Below are positions 27,638 to 36,043 of a DNA stretch of 64,000 bases, one piece after another. A model generated the notes under the pieces. It was not told where the DNA came from and did no database searches. It was given only the letters and a program-made list of their open reading frames with translations. Made by a program: the position numbers and the translations under genes. Numbering within the stretch: position 1 is the stretch's first letter; each line of letters begins with the position of its first letter. This DNA comes from Lachnospiraceae bacterium (lineage in GTDB: Bacteria; Bacillota; Clostridia; Lachnospirales; Lachnospiraceae): positions 62,001 to 126,000 of the forward strand of contig JAQVCT010000001.1 in assembly GCA_028689655.1 (NCBI GenBank), read 5' to 3'.

Positions 27638-28570
27638 TTAGATTTCTTCCTTGATCAGATAAATAGGACGATTTTTTACTTCCATATACATCTTGGCAAG
27701 ATATTCACCTATGACGCCAATACAGAATAGCTGAATTCCCGCAATGGTCAATATGATACATACCAGAGAGGGCCAACCGGATACCGGATCCCCAAAGATC
27801 CATTTACGAATCATGATGAACCATATGAAAATAAAAGCTGTGGCACAGAACAGTAATCCCATAAAGGACGCAATCGCCAATGGCGCTGTGGAAAATGCCA
27901 TAATACCATCCAGCGAATACAGGAATAATTTCCAGAAAGACCACTTGGTCTCCCCTTTTGTGCGTTCTATATTCTCATACTCCAGCCATTTCGTCTCAAA
28001 TCCGACCCACCCAAAGATCCCTTTTGTGAATCGGTTGTACTCTGACATAGACAGTATGGCATCCACCACCTGTCTGGTCATGAGGCGATAATCTCTTGCA
28101 CCGTCCACGATATCTGTCTTGGAAATCTTTTTCATCAATTTGTAGAATGTTCTGGCAAAGAAAGAGCGAATGGCAGGCTCTCCCTTCCGATCCACGCGTC
28201 TGGTAGCTACAGAATCATAACCTTCCTCGATGTAGGAATACATCTCCGGGAGCAGAGATGGCGGATCCTGGAGATCCACATCCATCAACACTGCAAAATC
28301 TCCTTTTGCACGTTGCAATCCTGCATAGATCCCTGCCTCTTTCCCAAAATTTCTGGAGAAAGATATGGCATGTATGCGCTGGTCTCTCTCTCTCAGTGCC
28401 TTCACTTTTTCCAATGTCTTATCTTTCGAACCGTCATCCACATAGATTAGTTCCACATCCAGATCCTTCTCTGTGAAAAAGGGCTCTAATTTTTTAAATT
28501 CATCATAAAATGGTTCCACTGTTTCCTCTTCATTGTAGCAGGGAACAATAATACTTAATAATTTTGACAT
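27638..28570 (-). CDS. GT2 polyprenyl-phosphate sugar transferase, DPM1/GtrB-like
   Basis: The 310-residue protein begins LLSIIVPCYNEEETV, has ELIYVDDGSKDKT, LMDVDLQDPP and RDYRLMTRQV, and ends with two membrane helices (about residues 230-255 and 265-290). This is the usual layout of GtrB/CsbB-type enzymes, which put glucose or a similar sugar on undecaprenyl phosphate. Such lipid-linked sugars serve GT-C enzymes outside; several candidates are encoded in the window. It is just upstream of the priming transferase. A stand-alone role in modifying teichoic acid or glycan is possible. Confidence 0.9.
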   Translation of the reverse strand: MSKLLSIIVPCYNEEETVEPFYDEFKKLEPFFTEKDLDVELIYVDDGSKDKTLEKVKALRERDQRIHAISFSRNFGKEAGIYAGLQRAKGDFAVLMDVDLQDPPSLLPEMYSYIEEGYDSVATRRVDRKGEPAIRSFFARTFYKLMKKISKTDIVDGARDYRLMTRQVVDAILSMSEYNRFTKGIFGWVGFETKWLEYENIERTKGETKWSFWKLFLYSLDGIMAFSTAPLAIASFMGLLFCATAFIFIWFIMIRKWIFGDPVSGWPSLVCIILTIAGIQLFCIGVIGEYLAKMYMEVKNRPIYLIKEEI

Positions 28571-28696
28571 ACTTCATGCCTTTCTCTTATCTCATCTCAG
28601 TCCAAATAATAACTCAATATCCATAAAACCCAGTCAAACTACCGCACTCTAGGCATATCATATCACAAAACGCCTCGTCTGAAAATGGATAGAATC

Positions 28697-29470
28697 TTAA
28701 AGTCTTCTTAACGTGGTGCGAATTGCATAATATATAAAATTGTAGGCACTGTATCCCAGAGACAGCTTTTCCACTCTGCGATAGAGATTCCATACCCTTT
28801 TTACCGCCTCCAGTTTATTGGAGGACAGTGACTTGGCAGGGCGGCGATAACGCACCAGCACTTCATCCAGTCCATATGCAGTATACCCGGAACGCAGGAT
28901 CCTCCACCAGGTGGCTGTATCCTCGCTCTTGACCTCCGGCATCATGATCTCCTCTTTGCTGATCCGCTCCATGTCGAACATCACGGTGGAAGTGAAGATA
29001 ATGGTATTTTTCAGGGCTTCTTTATAGGTCAGGCTCCCGGGCACATGGGCGATCCTGCCATTTCCAATCCCCTGTGCATCTGCAAATTCATAGGACAGGA
29101 AGGAAAAGGCGGCCTTTTTCTCCTCCATAAAAGCGATCTGTTCTTCCAGCTTCCGCGGTTCCCACAGATCATCTGCGTCCAAAAAGGTGATATAACGTCC
29201 CCTGGCCTCCTGGATTCCTCTGTTTCTGGCTCTGGCGGCGCCCTGATTCATTGTTTGCTGAATCAATTGTACTCTATCATCTGATAAAAATGTATGAATT
29301 TTCTCTAAAGTTTCATCTGTGGAACAATCATTTACCAGCAAAAGTTCCCAGTTCTGCCAGGTTTGCTCCTGCACTTTCCGGATGGTGGTCTCTATAAAAT
29401 GCTCCACATTGTAGACCGGTACTACGATGCTCACAAGTCCTGTATTACTTTTACATCTATTCTTGTCCAT
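28697..29470 (-). CDS. GT2 family glycosyltransferase
   Basis: This 257-residue glycosyltransferase has VSIVVPVYNVEHFIETTI, LLVNDCSTDET, GAARARNRGIQEARG and the metal-binding FLDADDLW. The C-terminal part ends with LSLGYSAYNFIYYAIRTTLRRL, an amphipathic basic stretch that may bind the membrane. The family is close to CpsJ/TuaG-like enzymes from Gram-positive bacteria. It follows the membrane protein pair at 29587-31535 and precedes the GtrB-like gene. The donor sugar is unknown. Confidence 0.9.
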   Translation of the reverse strand: MDKNRCKSNTGLVSIVVPVYNVEHFIETTIRKVQEQTWQNWELLLVNDCSTDETLEKIHTFLSDDRVQLIQQTMNQGAARARNRGIQEARGRYITFLDADDLWEPRKLEEQIAFMEEKKAAFSFLSYEFADAQGIGNGRIAHVPGSLTYKEALKNTIIFTSTVMFDMERISKEEIMMPEVKSEDTATWWRILRSGYTAYGLDEVLVRYRRPAKSLSSNKLEAVKRVWNLYRRVEKLSLGYSAYNFIYYAIRTTLRRL

Positions 29471-29545
29471 ATTTTATCCTTTATTTCATTTTATCTGTTC
29501 ATCCCATTGTTCCCAACTCAAATTCTATCCCCTGTTCAAAATAAC

Positions 29546-29593
29546 AAAGTGTCTTCGATGTTATACGTCAATAGGTGCCATCGAAGTCACTTT
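29546..29593. repeat. Inverted repeat overlapping the stop codon of the gene at 29587
   Basis: AAAGTGTCTTCGATG at 29546-29560 pairs with CATCGAAGTCACTTT at 29579-29593 over 14 positions with one T-T mismatch; the loop is 18 bases. The stop codon (TGA) of the upstream membrane protein lies inside the right arm. On the minus strand the stem is followed by GTTATTTTG, a weak T stretch, so it may act as a terminator or RNA-end protector. Confidence 0.65.
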
Positions 29594-30438
29594 CGGCGCA
29601 GTATATGATAATACGTGGTCTCCGTCAGCGCCTCATATCCATTGAGGCACCACTTCTGCACATCCACGGACAGATCTACGATCTGATTGGGATCTCTCGG
29701 CACTTCCGCCTCTTCCTGCTCCCGCCGTCCGTTGGATATGATGAGATAACCGCACCCCATATCTGCTGCCAGCCCGGTAATCTCTTCCTCATGATCCACC
29801 GGAGTCTGCATCAGCTCATATAAGCGGTACATCTCCGCCGTATATCCGTCCGTGGTATCATTGGGTACATTGGGATCCCACAGACTGCTTCCATATACGT
29901 TAACGATGGAACCATTATACTTTCGTGATACTTTCAGCACATCATTGACTGCCAGTAAGGTGATCGGTCCCTCCACCTGATCCAGGCACTGCAACGCTTC
30001 CATATCCCTCTCCGGGATTCCATACCTGTTGTCAGCCGCCTGCACCGTATCTGATTCACTGGGAACAATGGTGCCTGCCAGGGCAATGATCACCACGACT
30101 GCCGCCAGATACCCCCAATATATCTTTTTCCCTTCCTGATGTGCTGTAGTCTCCTGAAGCGCTATGGTCAGCCCATAGGCAATGACCATCTCCACAGGCA
30201 GTACCCACAGCAGCTGCCAGTAAGCCGCCACCTCCGGAAAGGTGTGTATGATCCCATATACGAAAAGTGGATTCCAGAATAACAGCAGACTTACCACACT
30301 GTATCGCAATACATCCTGATTTTCTTTTTTCCTTTTAAAACATAAATACACCAGCGCTACCCAGAAAAGTGCCTGATACTTTCCATATATCTCTATGGTA
30401 TTCTGCACATGTAAGATCAAATCTATAACTTCCTGCAT
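29587..30438 (-). CDS. Membrane protein with C-terminal outside domain, partner of the gene at 30486
   Basis: The 283-residue protein has about four membrane segments in its first 130 residues and then a soluble domain of about 150 residues (from SESDTVQAADNR) with GPITLLAVNDVLKVS and MGCGYLIISNGRRE. I do not recognise a family. It follows the 349-residue membrane protein gene by 47 bases. Together the pair has the size and layout of one long GT-C-like protein with a soluble C-terminal domain (such as that at 5988-7793), so the two may work as a split enzyme, or come from a former single gene. Confidence 0.7.
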   Translation of the reverse strand: MQEVIDLILHVQNTIEIYGKYQALFWVALVYLCFKRKKENQDVLRYSVVSLLLFWNPLFVYGIIHTFPEVAAYWQLLWVLPVEMVIAYGLTIALQETTAHQEGKKIYWGYLAAVVVIIALAGTIVPSESDTVQAADNRYGIPERDMEALQCLDQVEGPITLLAVNDVLKVSRKYNGSIVNVYGSSLWDPNVPNDTTDGYTAEMYRLYELMQTPVDHEEEITGLAADMGCGYLIISNGRREQEEAEVPRDPNQIVDLSVDVQKWCLNGYEALTETTYYHILRRK

Positions 30439-30485
30439 TCTACTCCATGCCTTTCTACATCTTTAACCGTTCCATCGCTCCACTG

Positions 30486-31535
30486 TTACATTTTGGTATT
30501 CCTCACCATGAAATCTCTCAATTTACCGCAGATCCATATGATACCTGCAATGATTACAATGCATAGCAGATACACGATCCCTTTTCTCCATGGCATCAAT
30601 GGTATGACTGTGACGGATGCCAGCAGGAACCGTAAAATTGCCATAGCTCTGATATTCTTTTCTCTCAGTTGCAGCAGACATCCCAGCAAATAAGGAATCA
30701 CCACCGTAATAACAATAGTCTCACCCTTCCACGCACCATGAATCAATTGATAACCCGGGGTCGTAAAGAGATATCCTCCGAATGTCAGCAGTATACCATA
30801 ACACACCAGAAATAATTGTCGCCTGCTGTCAGATCCCCCATTCTCTTTCCTGAATAATCCTCTGCCCATGGTACTGCACGCCATATAAGACATGAGTAAT
30901 ACCCATGCCGGTATAAGCCTGTAGAGAAAGACCGCAGGATCTGCATTAAATATCCGTATAAAATATGCATAAAATAAAGGCAGATTCAATAGCTTTCCCT
31001 GCAGGGTCAATCCCGTCTCATAAGGCTGTCCCGTCAGTGGATTGACCGCCCCAATAGTGTCTGTGGTGATGCTGGTCTGTATCATTTCCATGGTATTATC
31101 ATCACCCGTTACCGGCGCAAAATGTGCCACCAATAAAATCTGCGCCAGGAACACCAGCAACAAAAGTATGAAATATACTTTTTTCTCTGCTTTTATTCCC
31201 TGTAATGTTGCAGATTTCACATCTGGCGGCAGCAATAATATTTTCAGTTCTCTCTGGCACAGCACACAGGAAATCCCGCAGAGCACCAGAAAGAGTACAC
31301 TTACCATCATCACGACCTTCGAAAATGGCATATCAAATTTCATAGACAGAATCACGACCGCCTCAAAGATACAGAACATCACAAATACTCCAGACAGATA
31401 AGTCCCAGGAAAATTTTTCCCCGTGATCTCAGGTGCCTGTGCAATGTGTAAGGACTGCCATAGGCGATTCCACAATGCTCCCAACAGTAAAGGAACGATC
31501 AATAAGATCAATATTGCCAGTAATAACCCGCTCAT
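30486..31535 (-). CDS. Polytopic membrane protein, first gene after the 31.6-kb promoter
   Basis: This protein has 349 residues and about nine hydrophobic segments. After the fourth is FAPVTGDDNTMEMIQTS, an outside-loop acidic pair, and later NPLTGQPYETG. It ends in a basic cytoplasmic stretch without the soluble domain found in similar long proteins; that part may be supplied by the next gene (29587-30438). The family is not recognised; a GT-C-like transferase half is a guess based on topology. It is the first gene downstream of a strong terminator and a good SigA-like promoter (31596-31624), so it probably begins the second long transcription unit. Confidence 0.72.
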   Translation of the reverse strand: MSGLLLAILILLIVPLLLGALWNRLWQSLHIAQAPEITGKNFPGTYLSGVFVMFCIFEAVVILSMKFDMPFSKVVMMVSVLFLVLCGISCVLCQRELKILLLPPDVKSATLQGIKAEKKVYFILLLLVFLAQILLVAHFAPVTGDDNTMEMIQTSITTDTIGAVNPLTGQPYETGLTLQGKLLNLPLFYAYFIRIFNADPAVFLYRLIPAWVLLMSYMACSTMGRGLFRKENGGSDSRRQLFLVCYGILLTFGGYLFTTPGYQLIHGAWKGETIVITVVIPYLLGCLLQLREKNIRAMAILRFLLASVTVIPLMPWRKGIVYLLCIVIIAGIIWICGKLRDFMVRNTKM

Positions 31536-31595
31536 TATCTCACTCCATATTTTCTAACGATATAATGTCACTCTTATAAGTTTTCCTCATCCGTA

Positions 31596-31624
31596 AGTAT
31601 AGCATACTCAAATTAAGTAGGCAA
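31596..31624 (-). promoter_or_regulatory. SigA-like promoter for the 1-31.5 kb gene series
   Basis: On the minus strand TTGCCT (31624-31619) and TATACT (31601-31596) are separated by exactly 17 bases. It lies 61 bases upstream of the first gene (start 31535) and just after the terminator at 31660-31691, which is the place where a promoter is expected. Confidence 0.72.
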
Positions 31625-31659
31625 TCAAGAGCGAAATACACAAAAAGCTCAAAGGTGCG

Positions 31660-31691
31660 AAAAAAGCGAGGGACCGCAAACCCTCGCTTTT
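31660..31691 (-). terminator. Intrinsic terminator of the Spo0A-domain gene
   Basis: An 11-bp perfect stem (AAAAGCGAGGG with CCCTCGCTTTT) with an 8-base loop is followed on the minus strand by a run of T. It ends the transcript of the gene at 31711-32082 and separates it from the downstream series. Confidence 0.88.
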
Positions 31692-31710
31692 CTATACAAC
31701 TCTATCCTCG

Positions 31711-32082
31711 CTAAGCTGATACCCTATACTCCAAACGAACTTTATCTGCAATGCGGGCGATATACTCGCTGTTCGTCGGTCTTCCTTTTCCAGAATCTGT
31801 AGAGTAACCAAACAAGTCCTCAAATGATTCTATATTGCCACGTACCCACGATACTTCAATCGCATTACGGATAGCTCGTTCTACTTTTTGATCCGTTGTA
31901 TGAAATCTCTTCGCTACTGCTGGATATAAAAGTTTTGTCACACTACTTACCGTCTCCATATCATCCTGTGATATGATGATCGCCTCTCTCAAATAGTGAT
32001 ACCCTCTCAGATGTGCCGGCACTCCCATGTCCAGCATGATCCTTGTCACGTACTTCTCCAACTCTAACCTGTCTCTCTCCAT
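31711..32082 (-). CDS. Stand-alone Spo0A C-terminal DNA-binding domain protein
   Basis: The 123-residue protein matches the C-terminal effector domain of Spo0A: GVPAHLRGYHYLREAI, VTKLLYPAVAKRFHTTDQKVERAIRNAIE and GRPTNSEYIARIADKVRLE. The recognition helix region (TTDQKVERAIR) is kept. There is no receiver domain and no phosphorylation site. Spo0A binds TGTCGAA-like sites; this protein may bind related DNA without phosphorylation control. It stands alone between the fucose-sugar genes and the second series, with its own terminator. Start choice: GGGGG lies 10 bases before ATG 32082; GTG 32085 is also possible. Control of the surface-glycan genes is inferred from position. Confidence 0.87.
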   Translation of the reverse strand: MERDRLELEKYVTRIMLDMGVPAHLRGYHYLREAIIISQDDMETVSSVTKLLYPAVAKRFHTTDQKVERAIRNAIEVSWVRGNIESFEDLFGYSTDSGKGRPTNSEYIARIADKVRLEYRVSA

Positions 32083-32222
32083 CACTATAGCTTCCCCCAT
32101 TAGCATTCATATTTTTCCAGCATACATTCCTCATTATGTATTTTACTGACTTCCTGCGGTTTTCAAGTTGTATATTAACATATCTTGTCATGTTCTGCCG
32201 TTAAGAAAACGTTAAGATTTAT

Positions 32223-33173
32223 TTACATTCGGGCAGAATCCACATTTTCTTTGAACCAGTCATATGCCAGCTGAACACCTTCCTCCAGGTCAACTTTGTG
32301 GTTCCAGCCCAGTCCATGCAGCTTGCTCACATCTGTGAGTTTTCTCGGTGTTCCGTCAGGCATATCTTTATTCCATAGGATCTGCCCCTGGAATCCCACC
32401 GTCTTCTGTACGGTCTCCGCCAGCTGTTTGATGGTAACTTCCACCCCTGTACCGATATTTACATGCTGCTCTCCGCTGTAGTTCTCCAGTAGGAAAACAC
32501 ATGCGTCTGCCATGTCATCCACATATAAGAACTCCCGGAGCGGTGTACCTGTACCCCACAGCTCTACCGTTTCCGCCTGATTCATTTTCGCTTCGTGGAA
32601 CTTACGGATCATGGCCGGCATGACATGGGAACCGGATAATTCATAGTTATCATGGGGTCCGTAAAGGTTCGTGGGCATACAGCTGATAAAGTCATCCCCA
32701 TACTGGCGTTTGTAGAATTTGCACATCTCAAGTCCTGCGATCTTTGCGATGGCATACGCTTCATTGGTCTCCTCCAAAGGTCCTGTGAGCAGTGCATCCT
32801 CCGGGATGGGCTGTGGAGCCATCTTTGGATAGATGCAGGTGCTTCCCAAGAACAGTAATTTCTTGATCTTATAATCATGACAGCATTTGATCACATTGCA
32901 CTGGATCTGCATATTCTCATAGGCAAACTCCGCAGGTGTCGTATTATTGGCATTGATGCCTCCCACCTTTGCCGCGGCAAGTACCACTACGTCAGGCTTC
33001 TCCGCTTCAAAAAATGCACGTACCTCCGCCTGGCTTGTGAGATCTAACTCTCTGTGGGTTCTGCCAATGACATTGGTATAACCCTTCGCCTGTAAGTTGC
33101 GGACGATGGCACTTCCCACTAATCCCCGGTGTCCTGCCACATAGATCTTATCTGTTTTTTCCATCTTTTCCAT
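32223..33173 (-). CDS. fcl: GDP-L-fucose synthase
   Basis: The 316-residue short-chain dehydrogenase relative has [15 protein letters not shown], the catalytic LGSTCIYP and [15 protein letters not shown] segments, and [13 protein letters not shown], all hallmarks of GDP-fucose synthase (GMER). It epimerises and reduces GDP-4-keto-6-deoxymannose to GDP-L-fucose. AGGAGG lies 8 bases before the ATG at 33173. The partner gmd is 82 bases upstream with a hairpin in between. The GT11 fucosyltransferase at 45308-46201 is the probable user of the product. Confidence 0.95.
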   Translation of the reverse strand: MEKMEKTDKIYVAGHRGLVGSAIVRNLQAKGYTNVIGRTHRELDLTSQAEVRAFFEAEKPDVVVLAAAKVGGINANNTTPAEFAYENMQIQCNVIKCCHDYKIKKLLFLGSTCIYPKMAPQPIPEDALLTGPLEETNEAYAIAKIAGLEMCKFYKRQYGDDFISCMPTNLYGPHDNYELSGSHVMPAMIRKFHEAKMNQAETVELWGTGTPLREFLYVDDMADACVFLLENYSGEQHVNIGTGVEVTIKQLAETVQKTVGFQGQILWNKDMPDGTPRKLTDVSKLHGLGWNHKVDLEEGVQLAYDWFKENVDSARM

Positions 33174-33209
33174 TTTATATTCCTCCTAATCTCTCTTGAA
33201 CAACAGGCA

Positions 33210-33240
33210 GGGAATCATGCTGTTACGATTCATGATTCCC
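33210..33240. other. Intercistronic hairpin between gmd and fcl
   Basis: GGGAATCATG (33210-33219) pairs perfectly with CATGATTCCC (33231-33240) around an 11-base loop. No T run follows on the minus strand, so it is more likely an RNA-processing or stability element than a terminator. Confidence 0.6.
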
Positions 33241-33255
33241 CGAAAATAATGATTC

Positions 33256-34329
33256 TTATTTACCGCTGTTCTTTCTATATTCTGCTGTGGTGATCCCCAT
33301 GATATCCTGAAGATCAGAATCCATCATCATGGCTACCAGCTTCTTAAAGTCAACGTCACGTTTCCAGCCAAGCATCTTCTCAGCCTTTGTGCAGTCGCCC
33401 CATAAGAATTCTACTTCTGCCGGGCGGTAGAACTCTGGATTCACATCTACCAGAAGCTTACCCGTCTTTGCATCATATGCCTTTTCATCCGCTCCCTGAC
33501 CTTCCCAGCGAAGTGATATGCCCAGTTCCTCAAAAGCAGCATTCACGAAGTCACGTACTGTATAGGTCTCGTTGGTAGCCAGCACATAATCGTCCGCTCT
33601 GTCCTGCTGGAGCATGAGCCACATTCCTTTTACATAGTCCCCTGCAAATCCCCAGTCACGTTTTGCATTCATGTTGCCAAGAGATAACTTCTCCTGTTTT
33701 CCTGCCAGAATATTGGCGATTGCCAGCGTGATCTTTCTGGTAACGAAGTTCTCACCGCGTCTCGGTGACTCATGGTTGAAGAGAATACCGTTGCAGGCAA
33801 ACATATTGTAGGATTCTCTATAATTTACAGTGATCCAGTAGGAATATAATTTTGCCACACCGTATGGGCTCTTTGGATAGAATGGTGTTTTCTCACTCTG
33901 TGGTGCTGTCTCCGGAATCCCGCCGAACAGCTCTGAGGTGGATGCCTGATAGAATCTGCAGTCCTTCGGTCCGTTGACACGAATTGCCTCCAATAGTTTC
34001 AAGGTACTGTTTCCCGTTGCTTCCGCTGTATATTCCGGCACGTCAAAGGATATTCCCACGTGGGACTGTGCTGCCAGATTATAGACCTCGTCAGGCTTGA
34101 TCTCCGCGATCAGTCTCATGAGATTGCTGGAATCTGTGGTATCTGCGAAGTGAAAGAAAAAGTCTTTTCCATTATGTTCTGATTCGATCAGATGATCGAT
34201 TCTGGCTGTATTGGATATACTGTGGCGGCGGATCAAGCCATGTACCTCATATCCTTTTTCTAATAAGAACTCTGCAAGATAGGAACCGTCCTGTCCTGTA
34301 ATACCTGTCACTAATGCAATTTTACTCAT
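33256..34329 (-). CDS. gmd: GDP-mannose 4,6-dehydratase
   Basis: The 357-residue enzyme has [19 protein letters not shown], the GLIRRHS loop, NLAAQSHVG, the catalytic [15 protein letters not shown] and [15 protein letters not shown], which together identify Gmd. It converts GDP-D-mannose to GDP-4-keto-6-deoxy-D-mannose using bound NADP. A SigA-like promoter lies at 34454-34482, so gmd-fcl is probably a separate unit able to feed GDP-L-fucose or GDP-rhamnose type sugars to both polysaccharide series. The supply of GDP-mannose must come from genes elsewhere. Confidence 0.96.
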   Translation of the reverse strand: MSKIALVTGITGQDGSYLAEFLLEKGYEVHGLIRRHSISNTARIDHLIESEHNGKDFFFHFADTTDSSNLMRLIAEIKPDEVYNLAAQSHVGISFDVPEYTAEATGNSTLKLLEAIRVNGPKDCRFYQASTSELFGGIPETAPQSEKTPFYPKSPYGVAKLYSYWITVNYRESYNMFACNGILFNHESPRRGENFVTRKITLAIANILAGKQEKLSLGNMNAKRDWGFAGDYVKGMWLMLQQDRADDYVLATNETYTVRDFVNAAFEELGISLRWEGQGADEKAYDAKTGKLLVDVNPEFYRPAEVEFLWGDCTKAEKMLGWKRDVDFKKLVAMMMDSDLQDIMGITTAEYRKNSGK

Positions 34330-34453
34330 TTGCTTTCTCCATTTCTTTTTAAATTTGTTTCCTATTACATGATTCTTAATATCTGTTATTCTGCTTATGG
34401 TCTGTATCTAACAAATAGGATAATCTTTTCATGTATTTAGCGTAGACCAATGA

Positions 34454-34482
34454 AGTATACTACTGAATAATCGCAACTTCAA
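34454..34482 (-). promoter_or_regulatory. SigA-like promoter of gmd-fcl
   Basis: TTGAAG (34482-34477) and TATACT (34459-34454) on the minus strand are 17 bases apart. The site lies in the 194-base gap between the PAP2-like gene and gmd, about 125 bases before the gmd start. Confidence 0.7.
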
Positions 34483-34523
34483 TCTAAAATATTGCCTTAA
34501 AATAGTAAAATATTGCTACCACA

Positions 34524-34979
34524 TCAATATGTCATCACTATAACTGCCATAAGAATACCAAGTATAGCACCCATCAATACCTGGAGCGGCGTATGACCCA
34601 CGAATTCTTTCAGTTTATCCTGGGGCGTCATATCACTTCCCATGTTCTGGAACACCTCCATCATCTCATTGATGATCTTCGCCTGGATTCCTGTCTCACG
34701 GCGCACCCCTATGGCATCATACATGACCACCATGGCAAAGATCATGGACATGGCAAATTCAAAACTTCTTCCACCGTAGAACATACCCGAGGCTGTTGCA
34801 AGAGCACACACCGTTGCCGAGTGGGAGCTGGGCATACCACCGCTTCCCACCAGACGTTCTGCCACAAATTCCTTGGTGAACCACATATGGATCAATGTTT
34901 TCAATACCTGCGCCACGGACCAGCCGATCACTGCGGACAGCAATACCTTATTTTGGAACATTTCTTTTATGAAAATCAT
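34524..34979 (-). CDS. Divergent PAP2-family membrane protein (DUF212, YuiD-like)
   Basis: The 151-residue protein belongs to the divergent PAP2 (DUF212) family: SGGMPSSHSATVCALA contains the conserved Gly-x-Pro-Ser-Ser-His, and VVMYDAIGVRRETG the second half of the site. About four membrane segments are present. Relatives are acid-phosphatase-related and of unsettled substrate; a lipid phosphate such as undecaprenyl diphosphate would fit a polysaccharide region, but YuiD-type genes are also found alone. A 145-bp repeat copy lies upstream between it and the AraC gene. Confidence 0.88.
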   Translation of the reverse strand: MIFIKEMFQNKVLLSAVIGWSVAQVLKTLIHMWFTKEFVAERLVGSGGMPSSHSATVCALATASGMFYGGRSFEFAMSMIFAMVVMYDAIGVRRETGIQAKIINEMMEVFQNMGSDMTPQDKLKEFVGHTPLQVLMGAILGILMAVIVMTY

Positions 34980-35058
34980 ACTGTATCTCCTTTGTTTTCA
35001 AATCCCTGCTTTCGTCACTGCGTGCCATGACCCGGCATATTCTTACCATTTCTTGTAT

Positions 35059-35203
35059 CTATTCAGAACCCCATGCGCAAAATCGCTTCTTTGAAGCTTT
35101 CCTTTTGCTTATGAGGTTACTTCGCCAAATAAATTCACAAAAATCAGCTCACTCATGCAAGCATGATTCACCTATTTTTATGAATTTGCTTGGCTCTGAA
35201 TAG
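35059..35203 (-). repeat. 145-bp inverted-repeat element, copy B (opposite orientation)
   Basis: This copy is inverted relative to the other three. It starts CTATTCAGAACC and ends GGCTCTGAATAG, followed at once by TTA, whose complement is the TAA stop of the AraC gene. The internal hairpins of the family are kept. It fills most of the 224-base gap between the AraC gene and the PAP2-like gene. Confidence 0.85.
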
Positions 35204-36040
35204 TTACCATTTCTTTCTGTATTCCAGAGGAGTCATTCCCTCTGCGCGTTTAAACACCTTTATGAAATAAGCATCATCCTGAAAGCCACATTGCATACTG
35301 ATCTGCTCCACAGAATCATCGGTAAATCGCAGCATGGACTTTGCCATGGACACCCGTTTGGCATTGAGTGCACTCCCTATGGTACATCCATAAGTCCTCT
35401 TAAATTCCCTTGCCAGATGATACTTGCTGATGAAAAACAGGTCAGCCAGCTGGTCCAGTGAGACTTTTTCCGTTGCATGTGTTTCTATAAAATTACGAAT
35501 CTGCTGTAACTTGTTTCCAATGGAAGTTACCTTTCCATTCTCCTGTCTGTTGGCCTGGTAACAATAAGTGATCAATTGAATCAATAATTGATTCGTCTCA
35601 AATTCCATAAAAGGCTTTTCTTCCCTTTGGCACTGATAGATAGCATCAATGCAGTTGGTAAACTTGGATAAATCGTAAGATCTGAAAATAAATCGACAGC
35701 CTTTTTCCAGAAAATACCCATAATAGTAGCCAGCCTGAATACCGTCAAAATGAACCCATGTAAGATTCCAGGGATCTTCTTTACTGCTCTCGTGGGCATA
35801 TTGCTGGCGGCAATCAATCCAGACGCAGTCGCCGGTCTCCAGAGAATGAATCTGACCCTCATAGGACAATGTTCCCCGCCCCGATGTCACCACAAAAAAT
35901 AAATAAGAATTCAAATTCTGCCTGGTACTGATATGGGGCTCTATACTCTCCAGGCTGCCAACCTCCTGCACATACAGTAAATGCCCGCGGGCGTTCTCAG
36001 AAGGGGTCGACAGAATTCTGTTGGATTTTGACTTCGCCAT
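35204..36040 (-). CDS. AraC-family transcriptional regulator
   Basis: The 278-residue protein has an N-terminal cupin-like sensor half (YLFFVVTSGRGTLSYEGQ, GDCVWIDCRQ) and a C-terminal pair of helix-turn-helix motifs: VSLDQLADLFFISKYHLAREFKR and EQISMQCGFQDDAYFIKVFKR. Such regulators often respond to a sugar. It is the last gene of a set with three acyltransferases, starting 3 bases after the first of them ends, so it is co-transcribed. Which promoter it controls is not known. The stop codon abuts the end of a 145-bp repeat. Confidence 0.92.
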   Translation of the reverse strand: MAKSKSNRILSTPSENARGHLLYVQEVGSLESIEPHISTRQNLNSYLFFVVTSGRGTLSYEGQIHSLETGDCVWIDCRQQYAHESSKEDPWNLTWVHFDGIQAGYYYGYFLEKGCRFIFRSYDLSKFTNCIDAIYQCQREEKPFMEFETNQLLIQLITYCYQANRQENGKVTSIGNKLQQIRNFIETHATEKVSLDQLADLFFISKYHLAREFKRTYGCTIGSALNAKRVSMAKSMLRFTDDSVEQISMQCGFQDDAYFIKVFKRAEGMTPLEYRKKW

Positions 36041-36043
36041 AGG

